DNA of 64,000 nucleotides from Streptomyces cucumeris (GTDB lineage: Bacteria; Actinomycetota; Actinomycetes; Streptomycetales; Streptomycetaceae): positions 129,944 to 193,943 of the forward strand of contig NZ_JANCLX010000008.1 of NCBI RefSeq assembly GCF_024295805.1. The letters are read 5' to 3'. Shown in pieces: positions 8,400 to 18,206 of the stretch (positions are counted from its first letter, which is position 1; each line of letters opens with the position of its first letter). The translations under genes were made by a program, and so were the position numbers. The notes below the pieces were generated by a model. That model did no database searches. It saw only the letters and a list, made by a program, of their open reading frames with translations, and was not told the DNA's origin.

Positions 8400-9835
8400 G
8401 GGGTGCTGTCGCCTTCCACGAGTGCGAGCAGCCCGCGCAGATCGGCGGGCTGGGTGTGCGGATTGAGGACGGTGGCCTTGAGCCACAGTCCGTCGGCGGT
8501 GGTGGCACGCCCCAGGACGGCGCGTCCTTCGGTGAGGAGGCGGCGGCGCAGGGCGGCCACGGTGGCGGGTCCTGCTCCGGTGGGGCGGAAGAGGACGGTG
8601 CTGATGGTGGGGCGCGCGTGGAGTTCGAGGCGGGGGTGGGCCTCGATGAGGTCCGCGAGCTGGTGGGCGGCGGCGCATACGTGGTCGACGAGGTCGCCGA
8701 GGCCGCGGCGGCCGAGGGCGCGCAGGGTGACCGCGACCTTGAGGACGTCGGGGCGGCGGGTGGTGCGCAGGGAGCGGCCGAGGAGGTCCGGGATACCGGA
8801 TTCGGTGTCGTCGTCGGCGTTGAGGTAGTCGGCCCGGTGGTCCAGCGAGGCCAGCGCGGGGGCGTCGGGCACGGTGAGGAGTCCGGCGGCGACCGGCTGC
8901 CAGCCGAGTTTATGGAGGTCGAGGGTGACGGAACGGGCGCGGCCGAGCCCGGTCAGCCGGTGCCGGTGGGCGTCGCTGAACAGCAGCGGTCCGCCGTAGG
9001 AGGCATCGACGTGCAGGGCCGCGCCATGGCGTTCGCATACGTCGGCGAGGGCCGGGAGGGGGTCGATGGCGCCGCTGTCGGTGGTGCCCGCGGTGGCGAC
9101 GACCAGGACCGGTCCGGAAGCCGAAGCCGTGTGCCCGGTCTGCGGGGCGAGGGCGTCGGCCAGCCGGGCCGGGTCGAGGACGCCCGCGGGGGTGGGGAGG
9201 GTGAGCGGGGCGGACAGGCCGAGCAGCCAGGCACCGCGGTGGACGCTGTGGTGGGCGTTGGCCCCGCAGATGATCCGCGGGCCGCTGGACGGCCCGGCCG
9301 GCACCGCGGTGCCGGCGGCCTCGCGGGCGAGCAGCAGGGCGAGTTGGTTGGCCTCGGTCCCGCCGGTGGTGACGAGGGCGTCGGGCGCGGGGCCGCGGGG
9401 GTGGACCAGCGCGGCCAGAGCACGGCAGGTGAGCGCTTCCAGTTCGGAGGCGGCGGGGGCCTGGTCCCAGGAGTCGAGGGAGGGGTTGAGCGCGGAGACC
9501 GCGAGGTCGGCGGCGGCCGCGACGGCCAGCGGCGGGCAGTGCAGATGGGCCGCGCAGCGGGGGTCGGCCGGGTCGGCGGCACCCGCGGCGAAGGCGCGCA
9601 CCAGCGTGCGCAGGGCGAGCGGCGCGCCCTCGCCGACGTCGGGGATGAGCGGCTCGGCGACGGCCCGCACGCGGCGCGCGACCGCGTCGGGTCCGCCGGA
9701 GGGCAACGGCCCGGAACGGTCGGCGGCACCGTGGGCCAGCGCGTCCAGGACGGTGTCGACCATCGGCCGGAGCGCGTCCGGACCGCGGCCACCGCCCGCG
9801 AGCAGACGGGCGGTCCCGGTGGCGGGCACAGGCAT
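8396..9835 (-). CDS. PLP-dependent group II decarboxylase (DesA-like)
   Basis: This 479-aa fold-type I PLP enzyme resembles lysine and diaminobutyrate decarboxylases. Landmarks are TGGTEAN at 157-163, NAHHSVH at 193-199, the pyridine-nitrogen aspartate D277 in HVDASYGG, and the Schiff-base lysine K309 in LDLHKLGW. It would convert an amino acid, most simply lysine, into a diamine such as cadaverine for the coupled N-hydroxylase. The 4-nt ATGA overlap with that gene and the upstream inverted repeat at 9853-9890 suggest one regulated two-gene operon. Other group II decarboxylases (DOPA, glutamate) are possible, but the neighbour favours diamine production. Confidence 0.87.
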   Translation of the reverse strand: MPVPATGTARLLAGGGRGPDALRPMVDTVLDALAHGAADRSGPLPSGGPDAVARRVRAVAEPLIPDVGEGAPLALRTLVRAFAAGAADPADPRCAAHLHCPPLAVAAAADLAVSALNPSLDSWDQAPAASELEALTCRALAALVHPRGPAPDALVTTGGTEANQLALLLAREAAGTAVPAGPSSGPRIICGANAHHSVHRGAWLLGLSAPLTLPTPAGVLDPARLADALAPQTGHTASASGPVLVVATAGTTDSGAIDPLPALADVCERHGAALHVDASYGGPLLFSDAHRHRLTGLGRARSVTLDLHKLGWQPVAAGLLTVPDAPALASLDHRADYLNADDDTESGIPDLLGRSLRTTRRPDVLKVAVTLRALGRRGLGDLVDHVCAAAHQLADLIEAHPRLELHARPTISTVLFRPTGAGPATVAALRRRLLTEGRAVLGRATTADGLWLKATVLNPHTQPADLRGLLALVEGDSTP

Positions 9836-10188
9836 GGGTGTGCCCCTCGTCTCGAAGTAGGGGAGGCGAAAGCTGCCTCAACGTACTTCGCGCGCAAGCG
9901 GTTCGGCCGGTGGGCCCATGAAGTCCACCCGTACGTGGTACGCCACCGCGCGGCCCCTTGCCGGGGGGCGACGGTGTCGCCCTGGTACGAGCGCGGTCCG
10001 TTCCTCCACGGTGGTGGACGAACCGGAACCGGCCCCGGCACCGGCCACCACGCGAAGGGCGTCCTACGCCCCGCTCCCCCGCCCCCGTGCCGAACGCGCG
10101 GCTGTCCCCACAGCGCGGGGTACCCGGAGCAGGCGACGGTGTCGGCGCGTGTGGGACCACTTGCCGTGGGGCGGGCGCGCCGCGGGGG
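9836..10188. other. Intergenic 353 bp upstream of decarboxylase operon
   Basis: This stretch separates the aminopeptidase stop from the decarboxylase start. It holds the nested inverted repeat at 9853-9890. I found no convincing gene in the remaining 300 bp: the open frames are very arginine/proline rich on both strands, have no credible Shine-Dalgarno sequence and show no family resemblance. Confidence 0.6.
9853..9890. promoter_or_regulatory. Nested inverted repeat before siderophore-like pair
   Basis: Outer arms CGAAGTA (9853-9859) and TACTTCG (9884-9890) enclose inner arms GAGGC (9863-9867) and GCCTC (9875-9879). The structure begins 18 nt upstream of the decarboxylase ATG. It could be an operator or an RNA hairpin over the leader. 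It matches the DmdR/IdeR iron-box consensus only poorly, so iron control is an inference from the neighbouring genes, not from the site. Confidence 0.4.
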
Positions 10189-12789
10189 CTACGTGTCGTT
10201 TCCCCGGTCCCACCGGGTCCGGTGGACGCGCAGCGCGCGGCGGAGGTCGTCGAGTTGGTCGGCGAGGCGGCGGTGCAGGGCGGGGAGCAGGTCGTCGCGG
10301 CGCAGGCACTCCTCGCCCAGTTCCAGGGTCCGCTCGTCGACCGTGCTGGGGAAACCGGAGCGGGCGACGGCGTCGGCGATGGCCGGGCCGCGCCGGGCGG
10401 CCACCTCGGCGGCGGCCGGGAAGTAGCGCGGGAGGTAGTCGGCGAGCAGTGCGTGGTGCTCGGGCTGCCAGAAGCCGGTGGCGATGGCGGTCACCAGGTA
10501 GTTCGAGCCTTCGTCGGCGGTGCCGAACAGGGCCTCCCAGGCGGCTCGTTTGGCCTCCGGGTCGGGCAGCGCGGCGCGGCAGCGGGCGGCGCCCTCCTGG
10601 CCGGTGGCGCTGGAGTCGCGGGTGAGTTCGGCGTCGATCTCGGCGGGGCCGATGGCGCCGAGGACGGCGAGCCGTCCGAGGATCTGCCAGCGCAGTTCGG
10701 GGTCGAGGACGGGGCCGCCGGGGACGGTGTCGCCGTCGAGCCAGTCGCTGAGCCCGGCCGGGGCGGTGGCGCTGTCGATGTAGGTGCGGACGGCGGCGAG
10801 CCGCAGTCCGGGGCCGGAGTTGTCCTCGGTGCGGCGCAGCAGGTCGCGGCAGGTGTCACCGATCGTGGTCAGGGCGGCGGGGCGCTGCTCGGCGGGGAGG
10901 TAGCGGTCGGCGATCTGGGTGCGGGCGAAGGCCAGCACGCCCTGGACGATCGCTATGTCGGTCTCGCGCGGGAGGTGGGCGCGGACGGCGTCGAGGTAGT
11001 CGGTGGGCGGCAGTTCGCCGTCGCGGACCATGTCGCGGGCGGCGTTCCAGACGACCGCGCGGCTGACGGCGTCGGGGAGGCCGGACAGCGAGCGGACGAC
11101 GGTCTTCCAGGAGCCGGGGTCGAGCCGGACCTTGGCGTAGCTGAGGTCGCCGTCGTTGAGCAGCAGCAGATCGGGGCGGGGGCCGCTGAAGGAGAGGGTG
11201 AGGGTGGGTTCGGCACCGCTGAGCTCGGCTTCGACGCGCTGGCGCAGCACCAGTTGGTGCGCGGCGGCCGGTTCGTGGTCGTACAGCCCGATGGCGATGC
11301 GATGCGGTCGGGGGATGGCGGCGGCGCCCTCGGCTCCGGCGCCCTCGGCTCCGGCGCCGTCGGCTCCGGCGTCGTGGCGGATCTCGGCGGTCCAGCGGTC
11401 GCCCTGGGCGGTGACGACGGGGGTGAGGGTGTCGACGCCGGTGGTGCGCAGCCAGCGGTCGGCCCAGGCGTGGACATCGCGGTCGGAGCCGTGGGCGAGG
11501 GAGTCGAGGAAGTCGGCGAGGGTGGCGTTGCCGAAGCGGTGGCGGGCGAAGTGCCGGTTGATGCCCGCGAGGAAGTCCTTCTCACCGAGCCAGGTGACGA
11601 GCTGGCGGAGGGCGGAGGCGCCCTTGGCGTAGGAGATGCCGTCGAAGTTGAGGCGGGCGGCGGCGGTGTCGGGCACCTGGTCGGGCGTGGGGGCCACGGG
11701 GTGGGTGGAGGGGCGCTGGTCGGCGTCGTAGCCCCAGTTCTTGCGGCGGACGCCGAAGTCGGCCCAGGTGTCGGTGTAGCGGGTGGTCTCGGTGAGGACC
11801 TGGTAGCCCATGTACTCGGCGAAGGACTCATTGAGCCAGATGTCGTCCCACCAGGTCATGGTGACGAGGTCGCCGAACCACATATGGGCCATCTCATGGG
11901 CGATGACCATGGCACGGGTCTGCCGCTCGGCGTCGGTGACGGCGGAGCGGTAGATGAACTCGTCGCGGAAGGTGACCAGACCGGGGTTCTCCATGGCGCC
12001 GGAGTTGAACTCGGGGACGAACGCCTGGTCGTAGGAGTCGAAGGGGTACGGCTCCTCGAAGATCTCGTGGTAGCGGTCGAAACAGCGCCGGGTGATGTCG
12101 AAGAGCTCCTCGGCGTCGTCCTCGAGATGGGGCGCGAGGGAGCGGCGGACGTGCAGTCCGAAGGTCAGTCCGGCATGTTCGGTGCGCACCGAGTGGTACG
12201 GCCCGGCGGCCAGGGCGACCAGATAGGTGCTGATGGGCGGAGTGGCGGCGAGCTCCCAGCGGCCGTCGGCGGGGTCGCCGACGCGGGTGGCGGTGCCGTT
12301 GCCGAGGACGGTCCACTCGGGCGGGGCGGTGACGCGGACGTCGAAGACGGCCTTGAGGTCGGGCTGGTCGAAGGCGGCGAAGACGTCGTCGGCATCCGCC
12401 ATGCAGCACATGGTGTAGAGGTAGGTCTCACCGTCGGCGGGGTCGGTGAAGCGGTGCATGCCCTCGCCGGTGTGGGAGTAGCGCATGTCCGTCTCGACGC
12501 GCAGCTCGTGCTCGCCCGCGGCGAGACCGGTGAGCGGGAGCCGTCCGTCGGCGAGGGAGGCGGCGACGGCGGTGAGGTCGAGCTGCTGTCCGTCGAGGAC
12601 GGCGCGGTGCAGCATCGCCGGGTTGAGTTCGACGAAGGTGTCCGCACCCGCCTCCCGGGCGGTGAAGCGCAGGGTGGTGGTCGAGCCGAAGAGTTCGTCA
12701 CCACGGGTGAGGTCGAGGTCGATCGTGTAGCGGTGGACCTCGATGAGGCGGGCTCGGGTCTGCGCTTCCTCGCGCGTCAGTACGGACAT
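10189..12789 (-). CDS. pepN: Aminopeptidase N (M1 family)
   Basis: This 866-aa zinc metallopeptidase removes N-terminal residues from peptides in the cytoplasm. It has the M1 exopeptidase motif GAMEN at 264-268, zinc motif HEMAH at 298-302 and third ligand E321 in WLNESFAEY. Length and the C-terminal helical domain (about residues 520-860) match actinobacterial PepN. An insertion of three AGA(D/E)G units at about residues 474-488, encoded by a 15-bp tandem repeat, lies in the linker before the helical domain. ATG at 12789 begins the conserved MSVLTREEAQ; the Shine-Dalgarno sequence (GGGAGG) is distant. It follows the chorismate mutase gene on the same strand, with no operon evidence. Confidence 0.96.
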   Translation of the reverse strand: MSVLTREEAQTRARLIEVHRYTIDLDLTRGDELFGSTTTLRFTAREAGADTFVELNPAMLHRAVLDGQQLDLTAVAASLADGRLPLTGLAAGEHELRVETDMRYSHTGEGMHRFTDPADGETYLYTMCCMADADDVFAAFDQPDLKAVFDVRVTAPPEWTVLGNGTATRVGDPADGRWELAATPPISTYLVALAAGPYHSVRTEHAGLTFGLHVRRSLAPHLEDDAEELFDITRRCFDRYHEIFEEPYPFDSYDQAFVPEFNSGAMENPGLVTFRDEFIYRSAVTDAERQTRAMVIAHEMAHMWFGDLVTMTWWDDIWLNESFAEYMGYQVLTETTRYTDTWADFGVRRKNWGYDADQRPSTHPVAPTPDQVPDTAAARLNFDGISYAKGASALRQLVTWLGEKDFLAGINRHFARHRFGNATLADFLDSLAHGSDRDVHAWADRWLRTTGVDTLTPVVTAQGDRWTAEIRHDAGADGAGAEGAGAEGAAAIPRPHRIAIGLYDHEPAAAHQLVLRQRVEAELSGAEPTLTLSFSGPRPDLLLLNDGDLSYAKVRLDPGSWKTVVRSLSGLPDAVSRAVVWNAARDMVRDGELPPTDYLDAVRAHLPRETDIAIVQGVLAFARTQIADRYLPAEQRPAALTTIGDTCRDLLRRTEDNSGPGLRLAAVRTYIDSATAPAGLSDWLDGDTVPGGPVLDPELRWQILGRLAVLGAIGPAEIDAELTRDSSATGQEGAARCRAALPDPEAKRAAWEALFGTADEGSNYLVTAIATGFWQPEHHALLADYLPRYFPAAAEVAARRGPAIADAVARSGFPSTVDERTLELGEECLRRDDLLPALHRRLADQLDDLRRALRVHRTRWDRGNDT
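11326..11370. repeat. Three tandem 15-bp repeats inside pepN
   Basis: The unit GCCCTCGGCTCCGGC occurs at 11326-11340 and 11341-11355, and with one change (C to G) at 11356-11370. On the coding strand it encodes AGAEG, AGAEG and AGADG. The unit keeps the reading frame, so copy number can vary without breaking the enzyme. Confidence 0.85.
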
Positions 12790-12917
12790 GGGGACATGCT
12801 GCCCTACCTCCCGTGGGCGGCACACGGGTGGGAAGCGGTTGCGGGGTGCGGACGGGGGCGGAGCGCGCCACCGGAGTGCGCCCCTCCGGGGCGGCGCCGC
12901 GGTCCGGGCGCCGGGGC

Positions 12918-13328
12918 TCAGGAGCGGGCGATGGTCTCGTGGTGCCGGATGACCTCGGCGATGATGAAGTTGAGCAGCTTCTCGGCGAAGGCCGGGTCGA
13001 GTTTGGCGCTCTCCGCGAGCTGGCGCAGCCGGGCGATCTGGCGGGCCTCGCGGCCGGGGTCGGCCGGGGGGAGCCGGTGCTCGGCCTTGAGGTGGCCCAC
13101 CTGCTGGGTGCACTTGAAGCGCTCGGCGAGCATATGGACCACGGCCGCGTCGATGTTGTCGATGCTGTCGCGCAGCCGGGCCAGTTCGGCGAGGACGGCG
13201 TCGTCGATGTCCCGGGCGGCGCCGGGGGTGTGTTCGGTGGGGGTTCCGGTTCCGCCGGGGGCGTGGTCCGTACCGGGGGCGCCGCCGTGATCGGACCGGC
13301 CGGCGCGGGGTGTCTCGCTGTGCCTCAT
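12918..13328 (-). CDS. Chorismate mutase (AroQ type)
   Basis: This 136-aa protein converts chorismate to prephenate, the branch to phenylalanine and tyrosine. After a disordered Gly/Thr/Pro-rich tail of about 40 residues comes the all-helical AroQ domain: LRDSIDNIDAAVVHMLAERF, then the conserved K in VGHLKAEH, and REARQIARLRQLA. No signal peptide is present, so this is the cytoplasmic form. ATG at 13328 is chosen because the longer frame to 13571 is arginine/proline rich with no conserved residues. It lies upstream of pepN by 128 bp. In metabolism it competes with TrpE of this window for chorismate. Confidence 0.9.
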   Translation of the reverse strand: MRHSETPRAGRSDHGGAPGTDHAPGGTGTPTEHTPGAARDIDDAVLAELARLRDSIDNIDAAVVHMLAERFKCTQQVGHLKAEHRLPPADPGREARQIARLRQLAESAKLDPAFAEKLLNFIIAEVIRHHETIARS

Positions 13329-13655
13329 GGCCCCCGACCCTATGTCAGGCTCGCGGGGCCGCCCCGACCCCGATGGGGGGTTCGGAAGGGGGCGGGGCGG
13401 TCCGCGTCGGAGGGGCCGCCCCCGGCGCGGCTCCTCCACCGTGAAAGAGCGATCCTCCTGGGAGGAGGTTCCACTTCTTGGCGGACTTTCGCACTCCGGC
13501 CCCGGACTTTTCCCTCCGTGCCAGGGATTTTTCGCTCCGTGACCATGATGTGTCCCCACTGATCGGGTCATATCCGTCTCGCGAGGGCACCGCGGGCATG
13601 TGCGGGATCGGATCCATCAGGCCCCTCGGGGCCGACCGGCGCCTAGGGTCTGGTC
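13329..13655. other. Divergent intergenic region, 327 bp, with phased repeats
   Basis: This region separates the chorismate mutase gene (minus) and the VOC gene (plus). It holds three imperfect 21-bp repeats at 13483-13545 and a small hairpin CCTCCT-GG-GAGGAGG near 13454-13468. No credible gene was seen in it. Confidence 0.6.
13483..13545. repeat. Three imperfect 21-bp tandem repeats
   Basis: Units at 13483-13503, 13504-13524 and 13525-13545 share the pattern GGA(C/T)TTT(T)C-C-(A)CTCCG followed by a GC-rich tail. The period is exactly two helical turns, so equal faces of DNA would be presented to a protein. The location between divergent genes suggests a cooperative regulator site, but no family is assigned. 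Confidence 0.45.
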
Positions 13656-14033
13656 ATGATCGCGACTCTGCAGTGCACCGTCATCGACTGTCCCGACCCC
13701 GCCGCGCTGGCCGCCTTCTACGGCCGGATCCTCGGCTGGCGGCTGGACGACAGCGACCCCGAGTGGGCGACGCTCACCGCCGCGGACGGCCGGCGGCTCG
13801 CCTTCCAGGCGGCCCCGGACCACCAGCCGCCGCGCTGGCCGGACCCGGCCCATCCGCAACAGTTCCACCTGGACTTCGACGTGCCCACCCGGGCGGACGC
13901 GGAGCGGGCGCAGCAGGAGGTGATCGAGCTGGGGGCGATCTTCCTGCACGACAGCGGGGGTGAGCGGTCGGGGTTCCGGGTCTTCAGCGATCCGGCCGGG
14001 CACCCGTTCTGCATCTGCTACGGCCAGAGCTGA
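13656..14033 (+). CDS. VOC-family (glyoxalase-like) protein
   Basis: This 125-aa protein has one complete vicinal-oxygen-chelate domain made of two beta-alpha-beta-beta-beta units. Typical features are PDPAALAAFYGRILGW at the N-terminal half, FHLDFDV at the start of the second unit and FSDPAGHPFCICY at the end. Actinobacterial members of this glyoxalase-like subgroup are abundant and mostly uncharacterised; some confer bleomycin-type resistance, others isomerise metabolites. The His in FHLDFDV is a probable ligand position. ATG at 13656 has a weak AGGG upstream. It stands alone, with the trypsin gene converging from the other side across a strong hairpin. Confidence 0.85.
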   Translation: MIATLQCTVIDCPDPAALAAFYGRILGWRLDDSDPEWATLTAADGRRLAFQAAPDHQPPRWPDPAHPQQFHLDFDVPTRADAERAQQEVIELGAIFLHDSGGERSGFRVFSDPAGHPFCICYGQS

Positions 14034-14085
14034 CACCGCGGCCGGAGCCGGCACCGCGGAGCGCACCGGGGCCGGACGGCACGGA

Positions 14086-14117
14086 ACCGGGACCGGCCGC
14101 TGGCGGCCGGCCCCGGT
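14086..14117. terminator. Bidirectional terminator hairpin between VOC gene and trypsin gene
   Basis: ACCGGG, one mismatch, then CCGGCCGC pairs across a very short TG centre with GCGGCCGG, one mismatch and CCCGGT. The hairpin of about 14 bp lies between two converging genes. There is no U-run, as is usual in Streptomyces. Confidence 0.7.
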
Positions 14118-14135
14118 CCGGGGGTGGGTCGGGGA

Positions 14136-16095
<1,960 letters not shown>

Positions 16096-16155
16096 CGCGG
16101 ATGCCCGGTGGAACGCTGCCGCCCGCACCGGGCCCCGCGTCGTACGCTCGGCCGT

Positions 16156-16638
16156 ATGAGCCCCTCCATCGCCACCAACACCCCTGTCGGCATCGATGAG
16201 CTGCTGGAGTTCGTACGTCCCCGCCACCGCGCCCTCCTGATGACCCGCCGGACCGACGGATCGCCCCAGGCATCCCCGTTGACCTGCGGCGTCGATGACT
16301 CCGGACGGCTCGTCATGTCCACCTACCCCGAACGCGCCAAGGTCCGCAACGCCCGTCGCGATCCGGCGGTCGGTCTGGTGGTGCTCTCCGACGAGTGGAA
16401 CGGCCCCTGGGTCCAGATCGACGGCACCGCCGAGGTGCTCGACATGCCCGACTCCGTCGAACCACTGGTCGAGTACTACCGCAACATCGCCGGTGAGCAC
16501 CCCGACTGGGACGAGTACCGCTCCGCCATGCGCAAGCAGGGCAAGTCCCTGATCCGTGTCACCCCCACCCGCTGGGGCCCGATCGCCACCGGCGGCTTCC
16601 CGGCCCGGCTGGTGGAGGGCGACCAGCAGCAGGGGTGA
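16156..16638 (+). CDS. PPOX-class F420/FMN-binding split-barrel protein
   Basis: This 160-aa protein has the PNPOx-like split barrel: HRALLMTRRTDGSPQASPLTC at the N-terminus, then STYPERAKVRNARRDPAVGL, and RVTPTRWGPIATGG near the end. In actinobacteria such proteins (TIGR03618-type) bind F420 or FMN and reduce diverse substrates. The particular reaction cannot be stated. ATG at 16156 is chosen from the conserved start MSPSIATNTPVGIDELL; an upstream ATG at 16108 adds 16 arginine-rich residues. A long hairpin just after the stop separates it from the converging gltD. Confidence 0.85.
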   Translation: MSPSIATNTPVGIDELLEFVRPRHRALLMTRRTDGSPQASPLTCGVDDSGRLVMSTYPERAKVRNARRDPAVGLVVLSDEWNGPWVQIDGTAEVLDMPDSVEPLVEYYRNIAGEHPDWDEYRSAMRKQGKSLIRVTPTRWGPIATGGFPARLVEGDQQQG

Positions 16639-16644
16639 ACGCCA

Positions 16645-16685
16645 CGCGGCGCCCGCCCCCGGTCGAGATGGGGGTGGGCGCCGCG
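16645..16685. terminator. Strong bidirectional terminator between PPOX gene and gltD
   Basis: Arms at 16645-16660 and 16670-16685 pair over 16 bp with one G-U wobble around a 9-nt loop. The hairpin starts 7 nt after the plus-strand stop. A smaller hairpin CCGTAC-GCCGTT-GTACGG at 16695-16712 lies on the gltD side. Confidence 0.85.
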
Positions 16686-16745
16686 CGGCCGGTTCCGTAC
16701 GCCGTTGTACGGGCGGAAACCTGGGGTGTTCCGGGTGCCGGGACC

Positions 16746-18206
16746 TCAGACCATGAGGGACCGGTCGGTGGGACGGATCGGGGCGGGCAGGGCGCTGGCC
16801 CCCGCCAGGTAGCGGTCCACACCGCGGGCGGCGGAGCGGCCCTCGGCGATGGCCCAGACGATCAGCGACTGGCCGCGGCCCGCGTCACCGGCCACGAAGA
16901 CCCCGTCCACATTGGTGGCGAAGTCGGCGTCGCGCGCCACGTTGCCGCGCTCGTCCAGCTCCAGACCGAACTGCTCGACCAGGCCGTTCTCCCGGTCGGT
17001 GCCGGTGAAGCCCATGGCCAGGGTGACGAGCTGGGCGGGGATCTTCCGCTCGGTGCCGGCCTTCTGCTCCAGCTTGCCGTCCTTGAACTCCACCTCGATC
17101 AGGTGCAGCCACTGGACATTGCCCTCCTCGTCACCCTCGAAGTGGCTGGTGGAGACGGAGTAGACCCGCTCACCGCCCTCCTCGTGGGCCGAGGTGACCT
17201 TGTACAGCATCGGGAAGGTGGGCCACGGCTGACCGGGGCTGCGCTCCTCACCGGGCTTGGGCATGATCTCGAGCTGGGTGACCGAGGCCGCGCCCTGGCG
17301 GTGGGCGGTGCCCACGCAGTCCGCACCGGTGTCACCGCCGCCGATCACCACGACATGCTTGCCCTCGGCGCTGATCGGCGAGGTGACGAAGTCGCCCTCC
17401 TGCACCTTGTTGGACAGCGGGAGGTACTCCATCGCCTGGTGGATGCCGTTCAGCTCCCGGCCGGGCACCGGCAGGTCGCGCGCGGTGGTGGCACCGGCCG
17501 CGATGACCACCGCATCATAGCGGCGGCGCAGCTTGGCCGCCTCGATGTCGCGGCCGATCTCCACCTCGGTGCGGAACTTGGTGCCCTCCGCGCGCATCTG
17601 CTCGATGCGGAGGTTGATGTGGCGCTTCTCCATCTTGAACTCGGGGATGCCGTAGCGCAGCAGTCCGCCGATGCGGTCGGCGCGCTCGTACACCGCGACC
17701 GTGTGGCCCGCCCGGGTGAGCTGCTGGGCGGCGGCCAGGCCCGCCGGGCCGGAGCCGATGACGGCGACGGTCTTGCCGCTCAGCCGCTCCGGGGGCTGCG
17801 GGGTGACATCGCCGGCCTCCCACGCCTTGTCGATGATGGTGACCTCGACGTTCTTGATGGTCACCGCCGGCTGGTTGATACCGAGGACACACGCCGACTC
17901 ACACGGGGCCGGGCACAGCCGCCCGGTGAACTCCGGGAAGTTGTTGGTGGCGTGCAGCCGCTCGCTGGCCTCCCGCCAGTCCTCGCGGTAGGCGTACTCG
18001 TTCCACTCGGGGATGAGGTTCCCCAGCGGACAGCCGTTGTGGCAGAACGGGATGCCGCAGTCCATGCAGCGCCCGGCCTGCTTGCTGATGATCGGCAGCA
18101 GGGAGCCGGGAACGTAGACCTCGTTCCAGTCCTTGACGCGCTCCTCCACCGGACGGGTCTCGGCGACCTCGCGATCCGTGGTCAGGAAGCCCTTGGGGTC
18201 AGCCAT
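16746..18206 (-). CDS. gltD: Glutamate synthase small (beta) subunit
   Basis: This 486-aa NADPH-oxidising subunit passes electrons to GltB for glutamate formation from glutamine and 2-oxoglutarate. The N-terminal ferredoxin-like part has two cysteine sets, C47-C50-C55-C59 ([13 protein letters not shown]) and CPAPCESAC near residue 97, for 4Fe-4S clusters. The FAD motif [12 protein letters not shown] follows near residue 150 and the NADPH motif [12 protein letters not shown] near residue 290. Its ATG overlaps the gltB coding end by 8 nt, so translation is coupled. Length is typical for the family. Confidence 0.97.
   Translation of the reverse strand: MADPKGFLTTDREVAETRPVEERVKDWNEVYVPGSLLPIISKQAGRCMDCGIPFCHNGCPLGNLIPEWNEYAYREDWREASERLHATNNFPEFTGRLCPAPCESACVLGINQPAVTIKNVEVTIIDKAWEAGDVTPQPPERLSGKTVAVIGSGPAGLAAAQQLTRAGHTVAVYERADRIGGLLRYGIPEFKMEKRHINLRIEQMRAEGTKFRTEVEIGRDIEAAKLRRRYDAVVIAAGATTARDLPVPGRELNGIHQAMEYLPLSNKVQEGDFVTSPISAEGKHVVVIGGGDTGADCVGTAHRQGAASVTQLEIMPKPGEERSPGQPWPTFPMLYKVTSAHEEGGERVYSVSTSHFEGDEEGNVQWLHLIEVEFKDGKLEQKAGTERKIPAQLVTLAMGFTGTDRENGLVEQFGLELDERGNVARDADFATNVDGVFVAGDAGRGQSLIVWAIAEGRSAARGVDRYLAGASALPAPIRPTDRSLMV

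Noticed and set aside
9853..9890. DmdR/IdeR iron box in front of the decarboxylase
   Set aside because: By eye it agrees at only about 8 of 19 positions with the iron-box consensus; it is recorded as an unassigned inverted repeat.
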